A DNA stretch of 64,000 nt from Syntrophales bacterium (GTDB lineage Bacteria; Desulfobacterota; Syntrophia; Syntrophales; UBA2210). Each line of letters begins with the position of its first letter. The stretch's first letter is position 1. The stretch is from NCBI GenBank assembly GCA_023230565.1, contig JALNXD010000008.1:1-64000 (forward strand), written 5' to 3'. The notes beneath the pieces are model-generated. The model was not told the DNA's origin, did not search any database, and worked only from the letters and a program-made list of their open reading frames with translations. The position numbers were made by a program, and so were the translations under genes. This document shows positions 53,278 to 61,535 of this stretch, piece after piece.

Positions 53278-53901
53278 CTAGAGATTGAGATTTCTCGGAA
53301 TTACCAGTGAGGTAAGGGTATATCTTCTGTAGTGGTCTGCAAACACCGGATGGCTGTATGAGGGATCCGGTTGTGCCGCTTTGAGAACGATACTTATCCG
53401 CATCTGCCGGATTTCACCTGTCATCGTTGCAGGATATCCATTTTTGTCAAGGTACTCGAAAGTAAAAGAGTGGACATTATCCACCATCGGTTCGGCTCCG
53501 TAACCGGTGTCTCTTGTAATACGGCCGTTCGCCGCATCGAAGCCGTAAATAACATTTTCATGAGCACCATAAATAATGCCGTCTCGATTCAAATCCGCTT
53601 TTAACTGGAGGTACGATGCATTGTAAGATATGCCGGCAAAAGCGGCATTTGAAGGATTATACCCGGCGAGTTTAATCTCCCTGCTTATCATATCCATGGC
53701 GGCTCTCGCATTCTGCTGCATTTCAGCAATGTGTTCCTGGAGGCGAAACGTTTTTTGATGAACAGTGAATACGCTGTACATGGCGCCGAGAATAACCAGC
53801 CCGAGGGCCATTGCAATGACGAGTTCAAGAAGCGTGAAGCCCGATTCCCGGTTTTTAAAGATATCCGATCTTTCTTTGAACGGCGTCAGCGGCAGGCGCA
53901 T
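53278..53901 (-). CDS. PilW-like minor pilin, second cassette
   Basis: A 207-residue type IV prepilin. The cleavage motif ESGFTLLELVIAM is at about residues 19-31; processing would be after the glycine, leaving N-methyl-Phe and Glu5. Following segments MYSVFTVHQKTFRLQEH and MDMISREIKLAGYNPS match PilW. An EF-hand-like loop DLNRDGIIYGAHE lies near 115. ATG 53901 overlaps the pilV stop by one base. It is a paralogue of 56238-56882. Confidence 0.88.
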   Translation of the reverse strand: MRLPLTPFKERSDIFKNRESGFTLLELVIAMALGLVILGAMYSVFTVHQKTFRLQEHIAEMQQNARAAMDMISREIKLAGYNPSNAAFAGISYNASYLQLKADLNRDGIIYGAHENVIYGFDAANGRITRDTGYGAEPMVDNVHSFTFEYLDKNGYPATMTGEIRQMRISIVLKAAQPDPSYSHPVFADHYRRYTLTSLVIPRNLNL

Positions 53902-54254
53902 TATTTTGCCTCTATCTTTCTGAGGGCGACGGTTTTCATCGAATTTTTCCATGGAAACGTCACGGTGACATCTATCGTCTTCATGTCGGGTGCCGGGGTA
54001 TCTGCCGCTACCTGCCATGTTCTGGTAAAAAACGATTGTATGCTATCGTTCCCGTTAACGGCATTTTTGTAGGTAAGCTCTTCCATTTTATCTTTCGCAA
54101 GTGTAGTTGCAGTGGTGATTTCTCTTCCAATTGCATTTCCGTGTATGACGGTAGTCGCCACTCCCGCGGCACTGAAAAGGCCTACGGCAAGAACGAAGAG
54201 TGCAATAACGGTTTCTATGAGAGTAAACCCTTGAGAAGAATCAGATATATTCAT
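53901..54254 (-). CDS. PilV-like minor pilin, second cassette
   Basis: A 117-residue type IV prepilin with cleavage motif QGFTLIETVIALFVLAVG and the PilV-type continuation TLAKDKMEELTYKNA. ATG 54254 follows AGGGGG; a longer frame from 54296 extends into the fimT gene. It is a paralogue of 56890-57240 and is translationally coupled to the PilW-like gene. Confidence 0.88.
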   Translation of the reverse strand: MNISDSSQGFTLIETVIALFVLAVGLFSAAGVATTVIHGNAIGREITTATTLAKDKMEELTYKNAVNGNDSIQSFFTRTWQVAADTPAPDMKTIDVTVTFPWKNSMKTVALRKIEAK

Positions 54255-54279
54255 TTTTTCCCCCTGAAAGATCCCGTCT

Positions 54280-54738
54280 TCAGAGTGCATTCTCAATTGC
54301 GACCCGGCCGGAAAATGCTACTTTCACATATTTGGTTCCCCGGGAGTTTGAAACAGTGATATACGTACGATATGCATTTCCTCGTGAAAAAAAGACAGGA
54401 TTCGTTCTTTTATTCAATGTCACGTCGTAATATTCATTCTGAATATCACTTACGATGATTTCTTCTCCCGTATCGGCAACTCCATTGTTATTATCATCGT
54501 CGAAGATGACATAATGGCGAGAATCCGGGAACAATACAAAAAAATTATTATTTTGGCTCACTGCATTCATCCGCGCTTCCATCAGAGCAGACATGATCTG
54601 CCGGGCGGCTCCGTTCAGACGGTTTGCGGCCATGGCGGCCTGAAGATTGGGAGCGGCCATGGCGGCAAGAATCGCCATCAGAAAAAGAATTATAAAGAGC
54701 TCTACAAGAGTAAGTCCTTTTGCAGTTGATGCTTTCAT
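54280..54738 (-). CDS. FimT/GspH-like minor pilin, second cassette
   Basis: A 152-residue type IV pilin-like protein with cleavage motif KGLTLVELFIILFLMA and the GspH/FimT signature (LNGAARQIMSALMEARMNAVSQNN). A calcium-loop-like DDDNNNGVADTGEE is near residue 85. It opens the second cassette. A one-mismatch CRP-type site lies 125-140 bases upstream. Paralogue of 57249-57713. Confidence 0.88.
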   Translation of the reverse strand: MKASTAKGLTLVELFIILFLMAILAAMAAPNLQAAMAANRLNGAARQIMSALMEARMNAVSQNNNFFVLFPDSRHYVIFDDDNNNGVADTGEEIIVSDIQNEYYDVTLNKRTNPVFFSRGNAYRTYITVSNSRGTKYVKVAFSGRVAIENAL

Positions 54739-54862
54739 AACTATTTCTGCTCACTTTCCTGCAATACGCCGGTCGATAAATTTTTATCCGGCCTGCAGTT
54801 TCTTTTGATTGCAGATTAAAAAGGGAGAGAATTAATCACAATGATGGAAGTCACAATAAAGG

Positions 54863-54878
54863 TATGAAGTGTTTCACA
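54863..54878. promoter_or_regulatory. Near-match CRP-type site before second minor pilin cassette
   Basis: TATGA-AGTGTT-TCACA on the plus strand differs by one base from TGTGA-N6-TCACA. It is in the intergenic gap between the two cassettes, about 130 bases before the second fimT start. One-mismatch sites occur about twice per 64 kb by chance, so position rather than sequence gives it weight. Confidence 0.4.
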
Positions 54879-54905
54879 GGCAAGATATGCATGAAAAACA
54901 ATTCT

Positions 54906-56174
54906 TTAAACGGAGTCGTCTCTCCAGGAATTAATATTGAAACCGGTTAAAGGACCGCCTTTGTTAAGTCTCCCCAGGGCTTCATCATAATGAGTAGCGC
55001 CCTGCCCTTTCAGTGCGGCTGTCCTGCCAACGAATGCGCCGTACACGTCTCCCTGCCCGGTAAGGGTTATGTCCGCTTTGGGCGCATGGACAGCAGCATA
55101 AAGATCGGCCTGTCCCGAGAGCACTATGTCCGTGCAGGTTGAACTTCCGAAAATCATTAAATTTGAAGGCGTATTTGTGGCATTGATCACGCCCTGTCCC
55201 GCCATATCGATGTCTCCCGACACATACATGATGAGCGACGCCCCCGTATTAACCGTAAATTCAGACTGTCCCCTTGTTTCTATATCGCCGTTCACGTATA
55301 GAATCACATCACCATCTATTACGATTTTTTGCTTCGAAGCGAGCTTTATTTCACTTAAACGATAGGTGCCCGTCGAGAAAGTAGTTGTGGCACTGCTGCC
55401 TGAATTGAGCGTTGCCGCGGTGCCGCCGCCTGGATCTACCATTGCGGTCATGTCCTGAAGTGCGCTGGCTGAAGATTTCATTCCCGTAATCTGACCTGCA
55501 AATTTTTCCGTAATTGCCACCGCCGGATCGCCGCCGGGACCGCATACGGCTCTTCCCTTCACACTCGCGTTACCTCCGGAAACGTCTATGGAGCCTATTC
55601 CAACTGCATTAGTTCCAACATCTCCGTTTTCATTGCAATTAGTTGCGCTATTATAAGCTCCTAAATCGGAATCGTAGCTATCGATGTTTCCTTTTCCCGT
55701 GAATGTAAGTCCCAAATCACCGAAGGCACCAAAGGAAAAAAGGCTGCCGTAAATCGGTGAATAGCGCGCCGTCACGGTGCTGACTGCATTAGTCCCGGGT
55801 ACGGTGCCCTTGCTCTCGATCTGTACCCAGGCGGGGGGCGACCCCGATCCGTAGGTCACAGAGGAGATCCAGAAGCCCTGGCCTGTGCCCAGGTTGGCTG
55901 ATGAAGGTTTTGACGTGGCAATCCCCATGGCGCCTGCCGCCGTGCGTCCGGCATACGCCGCCGGATTATTAAGATAATAAGCGATAACGCTTTTGATCCC
56001 CGCTTCGGCTCCAAAAAATGTTTGTCTGTTTAGTGTGTAATTACCGCTGATTTTTACATTCGTTGAAGTTTGAAGGATTGCAGTTGTGCCGAGGGCCATG
56101 AGAACGGCCATGAGCAGCACCACCGTAACCAGCACCATTCCTCTTTCATCTTGGCCTCTGAGAGATGATTTCAT
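54906..56174 (-). CDS. PilX-like minor pilin assembly protein, first cassette
   Basis: A 422-residue protein starting with the PilX N-terminal helix (ERGMVLVTVVLLMAVLMALG, about 10-29) and VKISGNYTLNRQTFFGAEAGI. The C-terminal half has short beta-helix-like repeats (GDIDMAGQGV, DIVLSGQADLYAAVHAP, DITLTGQGDVYGAFVG), as in DUF7305-type pilin regions. It closes the first cassette. Paralogue of 52058-53263, sharing clear similarity in the first 60 residues but a diverged body. Confidence 0.85.
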   Translation of the reverse strand: MKSSLRGQDERGMVLVTVVLLMAVLMALGTTAILQTSTNVKISGNYTLNRQTFFGAEAGIKSVIAYYLNNPAAYAGRTAAGAMGIATSKPSSANLGTGQGFWISSVTYGSGSPPAWVQIESKGTVPGTNAVSTVTARYSPIYGSLFSFGAFGDLGLTFTGKGNIDSYDSDLGAYNSATNCNENGDVGTNAVGIGSIDVSGGNASVKGRAVCGPGGDPAVAITEKFAGQITGMKSSASALQDMTAMVDPGGGTAATLNSGSSATTTFSTGTYRLSEIKLASKQKIVIDGDVILYVNGDIETRGQSEFTVNTGASLIMYVSGDIDMAGQGVINATNTPSNLMIFGSSTCTDIVLSGQADLYAAVHAPKADITLTGQGDVYGAFVGRTAALKGQGATHYDEALGRLNKGGPLTGFNINSWRDDSV

Positions 56175-56237
56175 AAGGATTTTACCTGATGGTATTGTAA
56201 GATCTCAACATGCATATCGCCGTACCCATTGTATTTC

Positions 56238-56882
56238 CTAAGGCGCCGTAGCCAGCAAGTTCCGTGCGATCAGGCTCGTTTGCAGTGTGTAGCGCCGGTA
56301 ATGGTCCTTGTATACAGGATCGGTGTATTTCGGATCAGGCTGCGCGGTGCGTCCCGTCAGCGAAATTGTCACCGCCTGGCTTGCTGTATCATAGGTAAAT
56401 GAAAGAGTTTCTATATTTTCTACCACCGGCTGATGCCCTATGCTTTGCGACAAGTTTATATCGCTGTGTCCGACCGCCCTGCCCAATTTATTGTTGTACA
56501 GATCGTACACAACGTGTTCTCCCGTATCCTCGGCGGTTGAGGCAGAATCACTCAGATCGCCATCTCCATTAAGATCCATTGTGATATAAATCCTGCTGCC
56601 GCCTGAATCGACAGCCACAATACCCGCTCCCGCTGTACCGGCTGGATCATACCCGGCCATACGGATATCACGGATCATCATATCCATGCCTGCCCGAACC
56701 GCTTGCTGCAGTTCGGCTACCTGCTCCTGAACCTGCAATGTTTTACGTTGTATTTCAAAAACGCTGTACATGGCCATGAGAAGCACCATTCCTATTGCAA
56801 GAGAAATGACGAGCTCAATAAGGGTAAATCCCTTGTTTAGAGTGCAAAATCTTTTTGATCCGGGGAGAAAGTCTTTCTTCAT
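56238..56882 (-). CDS. PilW-like minor pilin, first cassette
   Basis: A 214-residue type IV prepilin with cleavage motif NKGFTLIELVISLAIGM (about 17-33), then MYSVFEIQRKTLQVQEQ and MDMMIRDIRMAGYDPAG. An EF-hand-like loop DLNGDGDLSDS is near residue 105. The C-terminus HYRRYTLQTSLIARNL matches its paralogue's HYRRYTLTSLVIPRNL. It lies eight bases after the PilV-like gene. Confidence 0.9.
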   Translation of the reverse strand: MKKDFLPGSKRFCTLNKGFTLIELVISLAIGMVLLMAMYSVFEIQRKTLQVQEQVAELQQAVRAGMDMMIRDIRMAGYDPAGTAGAGIVAVDSGGSRIYITMDLNGDGDLSDSASTAEDTGEHVVYDLYNNKLGRAVGHSDINLSQSIGHQPVVENIETLSFTYDTASQAVTISLTGRTAQPDPKYTDPVYKDHYRRYTLQTSLIARNLLATAP

Positions 56883-56889
56883 TTTTGCC

Positions 56890-57240
56890 TCAGATAATTG
56901 TACGCACCGTTACCGTTCGGCTCTTTGACGCCCATGTAAAAGAGACGGTGACTGTCACTTCTGACATCCCCGAAGCCGGCGTGTTCCCGGTTACTGTCCA
57001 TTGCCGTGTATACACAGATTGCGGATTATCCGAACCGGATGAAGCTGCAGTGCCGGCTATTTTGAGTTCTTCTATTTTTTCCTGAGCCAGTGTTGCCGCA
57101 TCAGTCTGCATTTTTTCAAAAGAATTTCCCTTTATAACCGTAGCGGTGACGCCCAGTGTACCCAGAAGAGCCACTATCAGAATGAATAATGCAATCAATA
57201 CCTCTATTAAGGTAAATCCCCTCGTTTTACTATCGTTCAT
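56890..57240 (-). CDS. PilV-like minor pilin, first cassette
   Basis: A 116-residue type IV prepilin with cleavage motif RGFTLIEVLIALFILIVALLG and ATLAQEKIEELKIAG, typical of PilV. It starts nine bases after the fimT-like stop. Paralogue of 53901-54254. Confidence 0.9.
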   Translation of the reverse strand: MNDSKTRGFTLIEVLIALFILIVALLGTLGVTATVIKGNSFEKMQTDAATLAQEKIEELKIAGTAASSGSDNPQSVYTRQWTVTGNTPASGMSEVTVTVSFTWASKSRTVTVRTII

Positions 57241-57248
57241 GGGTTCCT

Positions 57249-57713
57249 CTAATTTATTTTTACCCGGCCGGGCAGCGAAACAGTGATCTTTTTTGTGTCA
57301 CCTTCAGCATTGTTCAGGGTGATAGATGCCGTACTGCCGCTGACTGTTCCGTTCGGCTGAAAGGTGAGTGGCGAAACATTGCTCGAAATCGATACATCGT
57401 GATATTCATTGCGAATGTCCCTCGTACGCACATAAAGTTCCGAATTGTTTTGCATGCCATCGCCATTATCGTCATCAAGAATTTTATAGGTGCGGCTATT
57501 GACAAAAAAAACCCTAACCAGATTATTCTCGCTTGCCGCAAGACCCCGCGCAAACATCAGATCTGTCATTACGATGCGTGCAGCCCCGTTAAGGCGGCTG
57601 TTTTTCATGTACGTATTAAAACTCGGGGCGGCGATAGCGGCCATAATGCCGGCTAATAAAAGTACGATGACTAATTCGATAAGCGTAAACCCCCGCTTCC
57701 CGTGTGTATCCAT
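57249..57713 (-). CDS. FimT/GspH-like minor pilin, first cassette
   Basis: A 154-residue type IV pilin-like protein: cleavage motif KRGFTLIELVIVLLLAGI at the N-terminus, LNGAARIVMTDLMFARGLA signature and a calcium-loop-like DDDNGDGMQNNSE near residue 85. It is the first gene of the minus-strand minor pilin operon, preceded by GAGCAGGA. About 180 bases upstream lies the perfect CRP-type palindrome. Confidence 0.9.
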   Translation of the reverse strand: MDTHGKRGFTLIELVIVLLLAGIMAAIAAPSFNTYMKNSRLNGAARIVMTDLMFARGLAASENNLVRVFFVNSRTYKILDDDNGDGMQNNSELYVRTRDIRNEYHDVSISSNVSPLTFQPNGTVSGSTASITLNNAEGDTKKITVSLPGRVKIN

Positions 57714-57872
57714 TCCTGCTCGTTCTCCGCTGTGTACATCAATTGAACATAGAGCGTATCATATCGAAATTCTTAAGTCTATAGAAAAAGGGAGACATTG
57801 TTGCGGACGCCGGAACGGTGTTTAACAAATGAAAAATAAAATTTCCAAAATTACATATAAATAGCTAAAGAG

Positions 57873-57890
57873 CCATTGGCTCGCCAATGG
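57873..57890. promoter_or_regulatory. 8-bp inverted repeat CCATTGGC-TC-GCCAATGG
   Basis: A perfect palindrome between the Crp-type site and the first minor pilin gene. It may be the stem of a terminator for the regulator gene (no T-run follows it on the minus strand) or a second operator. Confidence 0.4.
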
Positions 57891-57894
57891 ACGG

Positions 57895-57910
57895 TGTGAC
57901 AGATATCACA
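57895..57910. promoter_or_regulatory. Perfect CRP-type binding site TGTGA-N6-TCACA
   Basis: TGTGA-CAGATA-TCACA matches the E. coli CRP consensus at all ten arm positions; one further base pair on each side also matches. It begins right after the crp/fnr stop codon and is upstream of the minor pilin operon. A minus-strand -10-like TATGTAAT at 57857-57850 would place the site centre near -60, the class I position. Confidence 0.7.
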
Positions 57911-57912
57911 CA

Positions 57913-58608
57913 TCAGGCCGTCGTTCTATAACGCTGTTTTAACTTTTCCAGGTTGTGAATGCGAATACGGGTTCTTTCGAAGTCTATAATGCCGGCTTCT
58001 TTAAGGGTTTTTAGCTCTCGGTTTATAGTTTCACGGGATGTACCCACAAGATTGGCAAGGTCCGTCTGTGTTATGGCCATAGGGATTTCGATGCTATCCG
58101 TTGCATTGATTAAAGGACCATATTCTTCAGCAATTGCTGCGAGCCTCTTCGCGAGACGTTCAGGTACGCTGAGGAAGCAAAGATCTGCTAAAAGCCCGTC
58201 CGTTTTGCGAAGCCTTGTGGAGAGAAAGGCCATTACTGCGGCAATGGCTTCTTTGTGCTGGTGCAAAAAAGAAATAAAATCGTTCCTGCTGAGAGAATAA
58301 AGCTCCGAGTCTTCAAGTGCGATTGCGTCAGCGGAACGGTCCATCCCGTCGAGCAAAGCCATTTCGCCGAAACATTCTCCCTTTGAAAGTAATGCGGGAA
58401 TTACTTCTTCCCCCCTTTCCGAAAGAAGAGTTATTTTTATTCTGCCTTTCTGGATTATGTAGAGGCAATTACCTTCGTCACCTTTTCTGAAAATGTATTC
58501 GCCTCGTTTCAGAGAGCGTTTTTTTAAAGAAGCTGCTAAAATCCTGCATTCCTCATCATTCAGACATTGAAAAAGATTTACCCCCTTCAAGAATTCTTCT
58601 GCGTCCAT
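57913..58608 (-). CDS. Crp/Fnr-family transcriptional regulator (CRP-like recognition helix)
   Basis: A 231-residue regulator. The cyclic-nucleotide-binding domain (about 15-125) has FGEMALLDGMDRSADAIAL, including the Arg-Ser pair that holds the nucleotide phosphate in CRP. No FNR-type N-terminal cysteine cluster is seen. The winged helix (about 150-228) has recognition helix SRETINRELKTL, with the Arg-Glu-x-x-x-Arg spacing that in E. coli CRP reads TGTGA. A perfect TGTGA-N6-TCACA site lies three bases after its stop, upstream of the minor pilin genes. The ligand (cAMP, cGMP or other) is not certain. Confidence 0.92.
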   Translation of the reverse strand: MDAEEFLKGVNLFQCLNDEECRILAASLKKRSLKRGEYIFRKGDEGNCLYIIQKGRIKITLLSERGEEVIPALLSKGECFGEMALLDGMDRSADAIALEDSELYSLSRNDFISFLHQHKEAIAAVMAFLSTRLRKTDGLLADLCFLSVPERLAKRLAAIAEEYGPLINATDSIEIPMAITQTDLANLVGTSRETINRELKTLKEAGIIDFERTRIRIHNLEKLKQRYRTTA

Positions 58609-58666
58609 TTCAGTAATTTTCCTTTCGCTGCATTGAATGAGAATAGCTTCCTGCCGGCTGCTGTGT

Positions 58667-58993
58667 TCAGGGGTATACGGCCTTTACAGTCGTATATATA
58701 CCGCCCCTGACATTAAAATTGCCGGTAATAATAACCTTTTTAGGCTTCACTTTCTCTACAAAATCATCGAGAATCTTGTTTACTGCCTCTTCGTGGAAGA
58801 TTCCTTCGGTTCTGAAGGAATTGAGATACATTTTAAGCGACTTTAATTCTACAAGTTTTTCCAAGGGAATGTATTCTATTATAATTTCGGCGAAATCTGG
58901 TTGAGACGTAACGGGACACAGACATGTAAATTCAGGGAAACGGATTTTGACTTCGTAATCACGCCCCCTGAACCTGTTTTCTATTATTTCCAT
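58667..58993 (-). CDS. queF: preQ1 synthase (NADPH-dependent 7-cyano-7-deazaguanine reductase)
   Basis: A 108-residue short-form QueF that reduces preQ0 to preQ1 in queuosine synthesis. The catalytic cysteine is in FTCLCPVTSQPDFA (about residue 24) and the NADPH/QueF motif is ELKSLKMYL (about 50). It overlaps the transporter gene by 35 bases, so both are one operon for queuosine supply. Confidence 0.95.
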   Translation of the reverse strand: MEIIENRFRGRDYEVKIRFPEFTCLCPVTSQPDFAEIIIEYIPLEKLVELKSLKMYLNSFRTEGIFHEEAVNKILDDFVEKVKPKKVIITGNFNVRGGIYTTVKAVYP

Positions 58994-59588
58994 ATAACCT
59001 CACAAGAATATAACAAAATGGCGTGTCGACAAGGGCGATCACGAGTTTTACTGCATATTGGCTTATTATCATAGTTCCTATTACAGTTACAGGATAAATG
59101 CCGCCGAACGCAATTACAATGAAGATGACCGAATCGATCAACTGAGATACGACGGTCGACATATTGTTTCTGAGCCAGAGATGCCGCCCTGCGGTTTTTT
59201 GCTTCCACCAGTGAAAAGCCCAGACATCGTGGTTCTGAGATATAAGATAGGCAATCATCGAGGCCGCGACAATACGGGGAGTCGCCCCCAGAATTGTTTC
59301 ATACGCCTCCTGATGCGGCCAGAAAGAGGCGGGCGGGAGTATTTTTCCCAGGAAAAGCACCAATACCATGATACAGGAAAGATAAAATCCTGCAATGACA
59401 AGATCGCGAGCGCTTTTTCTTCCCTCTATTTCGCTTACCACATCAGTAAGTAGAAATGTAAACGGATAAAGAATTATTGCTGCAGGTAAAATAAATCCCC
59501 CTACACAGACAATCTTTGATGCAAGTATGTTGGCGAGAAGAAGGCACGCAAGAAATAGATATTTTATAAATCCGATATTCAAGCCCAT
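58959..59588 (-). CDS. Queuosine precursor transporter (YhhQ/VUT family)
   Basis: A 209-residue inner-membrane protein with about six hydrophobic segments. Family motifs include LANILASKIV, FPLTFLLTDVVSE-type segment (here YPFTFLLTDVVSEIEG), SQNHDVWAFHWWK and LRNNMSTVVSQLIDSVIF. Members import preQ0 or preQ1. Coupling to queF fits this role. Whether the cell also makes precursor de novo is not visible here. Confidence 0.93.
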   Translation of the reverse strand: MGLNIGFIKYLFLACLLLANILASKIVCVGGFILPAAIILYPFTFLLTDVVSEIEGRKSARDLVIAGFYLSCIMVLVLFLGKILPPASFWPHQEAYETILGATPRIVAASMIAYLISQNHDVWAFHWWKQKTAGRHLWLRNNMSTVVSQLIDSVIFIVIAFGGIYPVTVIGTMIISQYAVKLVIALVDTPFCYILVRLYGNNRKQVQGA

Positions 59589-59632
59589 TTATTTTTTTCC
59601 GGTTGAAAGATATGGTCAAATAAGGTTTAAAG

Positions 59633-59661
59633 AAATATCATCAGGTTGTAAGAGGTGTCAA
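59633..59661 (-). promoter_or_regulatory. Possible promoter for yhhQ-queF
   Basis: TTGACA (59661-59656) on the minus strand is followed by TATTTC at 17 bases or GATATT at 15 bases. It is 45-70 bases before the transporter start. I looked for a preQ1 riboswitch in the leader and found none. Confidence 0.35.
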
Positions 59662-59746
59662 TCCATTTTTCTCAGCTTTTATTCTTGACAGGTTCTTACG
59701 CCGGTGTTAGGTGCAATTTTCTTGCAGAATCCAACGAAGTGAGCGC

Positions 59747-60397
59747 ATGGATCCATTATACCTGAAAGAACGTGAATCCTTTATATCAGGCGCATCGGCA
59801 AAGATCGAGAGGGGGTTTTTCAGGCAGGCGAAAACCAGTGCACATGAACGCCTCGCGCGATTTCCGGGAGATGTCGATGCCTGGCTTGTCCTTGCAGCCT
59901 GCGCGGTCAAAGAGGAGCAGTACTCGAAAGCTCAAGAAATATTGCAAGAGCTTGACATTATCCTTCCTGGGTGGCCCCATATCTATGAATGCCTTGGCGA
60001 TATATACAGCAGGCTGCACATGATGCCTGAAGCGCTCGGATCATATGAAAAAGCCATTTCCCCCGACAACGATATGCGCAGAAGGATTACCGCTAAAATA
60101 TCGGGACTTGACGCATCAGGAGAGAAAAATGAAAAGAGAGATTTACAATATCAGCACACGTCACGCGCTCATTTTCATACCATGACTCTGGCGAATCTTT
60201 ATTTCAGCCAAGGACATGTGGAAAAAGCTCACAGGGTTGTAACAAATATTCTAAAAGAGGATCCCTCCCACAGAGAGGCGTGTAATTTATTGCAGCGTAT
60301 AGAAAAAATCCAGTTAGCCCGGCATGGGGGAATAATTGAAGAATTAAACCGATGGCTTGCTAAACTTGATCGCACGAGGGAGCACCATGGAACGTAG
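59747..60397 (+). CDS. TPR-repeat protein
   Basis: A 216-residue cytoplasmic protein with tetratricopeptide-like helical pairs. Examples are DAWLVLAACAVKEEQYSKAQEILQ-type and HIYECLGDIYSRLHMMPEALGSYEKA segments, and TLANLYFSQGHVEKAHRVV near residue 145. It is a probable protein-interaction scaffold of unknown partner. ATG 59747 is preferred (GTGAG upstream) over the frame's first ATG at 59711. It overlaps the next peptidase gene by 11 bases. Confidence 0.78.
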   Translation: MDPLYLKERESFISGASAKIERGFFRQAKTSAHERLARFPGDVDAWLVLAACAVKEEQYSKAQEILQELDIILPGWPHIYECLGDIYSRLHMMPEALGSYEKAISPDNDMRRRITAKISGLDASGEKNEKRDLQYQHTSRAHFHTMTLANLYFSQGHVEKAHRVVTNILKEDPSHREACNLLQRIEKIQLARHGGIIEELNRWLAKLDRTREHHGT

Positions 60398-61472
60398 CGT
60401 TGCGTTCAGGGAGAGAGTTGAAAAAATCGAATCCCTGGTTAATAAACTTGAAATCGAAGGCATAATATTTCTGAATTTAACCAATATTAGATATTTGACT
60501 GGCTTCAGCGGAAGCGAGGGCGCCTTTTTTGCAGGAAAGAAGATTTCAGCTCTTTTTGTCGATGGGCGGTATACGACACAGGCAAAAGAGGAAGCGCCTC
60601 AAGTGGAAGTAGTTTCTTTTACCGATAAAATGGCCGATATTGCAGAATACATTTCAGGTAAAGGTATGAACCGAATCGGCTTTGAATCTTCGGCGATTAC
60701 GTATGACGATTATATTGTTCTTCGAGACCGTCTTTTTTCCAGCACATTGATACCTCTTTCCAGGGAGCTCAAAGACATAAGGGCGGTAAAGGATAAAGAG
60801 GAAATTGCATTCCTCAAAAAAGCGGCTGATAAGGCAACGAAGGCTCTTGCAAGGACTTTCGAGGTCGTGAAACCCGGTGTGTCTGAAAAATACATCGCGG
60901 CTTTCCTTGAATCAAGCATGCTTCGCGAGGGCAGCGAAAAACCTTCATTTGAAACGATAGTGGCATCAGGTGCAAATGCAGCCCTTCCCCATGCACATCC
61001 CGGTGAGCGGATATTCAAACGGGGTGACTTGGTCGTAATTGATTACGGTGCAGTATACCGGGGGTATCATTCAGATGAAACTGTCACGATTGCAGTTGAA
61101 GACATTTCAGATGAAGAGAAAAAAATATATAATATAGTGAAAGAAGCCCACGACAGGGCACTCGATGAAGTAAAAGCGGATGCGTCTTGCAGGGATATCG
61201 ATGACATTGCGAGATCGTTCATACATGACGCAGGCTATGGCCATTACTTTTCACACGGAACAGGCCACGGAGTGGGGCTTGACGTTCATGAAGAACCCGC
61301 TGTTTCCGCTAAAAGCCAAGCAGTTCTGAAAGAAGGCATGGTTGTTACGATTGAGCCGGGTATTTATATCCCGGGAGTTTTGGGAGTTAGGATTGAAAGT
61401 ATGGTACTGGTCAATGCCAGAGGATGCGATATTTTGACCGGTACACCAAAAGATCTCATAATTTTAAAATAA
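60387..61472 (+). CDS. M24-family Xaa-Pro aminopeptidase
   Basis: A 361-residue creatinase/prolidase-type metallopeptidase. The N-terminal domain is typical (NIRYLTGFSGSEGAFF). The catalytic pita-bread domain has the five metal ligands in VIDYGAVYRGYHSDET (two Asp), GTGHGVGLDVHE (His), TIEPGIY (Glu) and VRIESM (Glu). It cleaves Xaa-Pro bonds. ATG 60387 follows GAGGGAG; the start overlaps the TPR gene's end. Confidence 0.93.
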   Translation: MERSVAFRERVEKIESLVNKLEIEGIIFLNLTNIRYLTGFSGSEGAFFAGKKISALFVDGRYTTQAKEEAPQVEVVSFTDKMADIAEYISGKGMNRIGFESSAITYDDYIVLRDRLFSSTLIPLSRELKDIRAVKDKEEIAFLKKAADKATKALARTFEVVKPGVSEKYIAAFLESSMLREGSEKPSFETIVASGANAALPHAHPGERIFKRGDLVVIDYGAVYRGYHSDETVTIAVEDISDEEKKIYNIVKEAHDRALDEVKADASCRDIDDIARSFIHDAGYGHYFSHGTGHGVGLDVHEEPAVSAKSQAVLKEGMVVTIEPGIYIPGVLGVRIESMVLVNARGCDILTGTPKDLIILK

Positions 61473-61535
61473 TTAAAACTGCTGCAGTGCATATTTGCTG
61501 CGGGGCAAAGTATTTGATAGGAGGGTATGGGTAGC

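Noticed and set aside
59589..59746. preQ1 riboswitch upstream of the queuosine transporter
   Set aside because: No aptamer-like hairpin with A-rich tail could be found.
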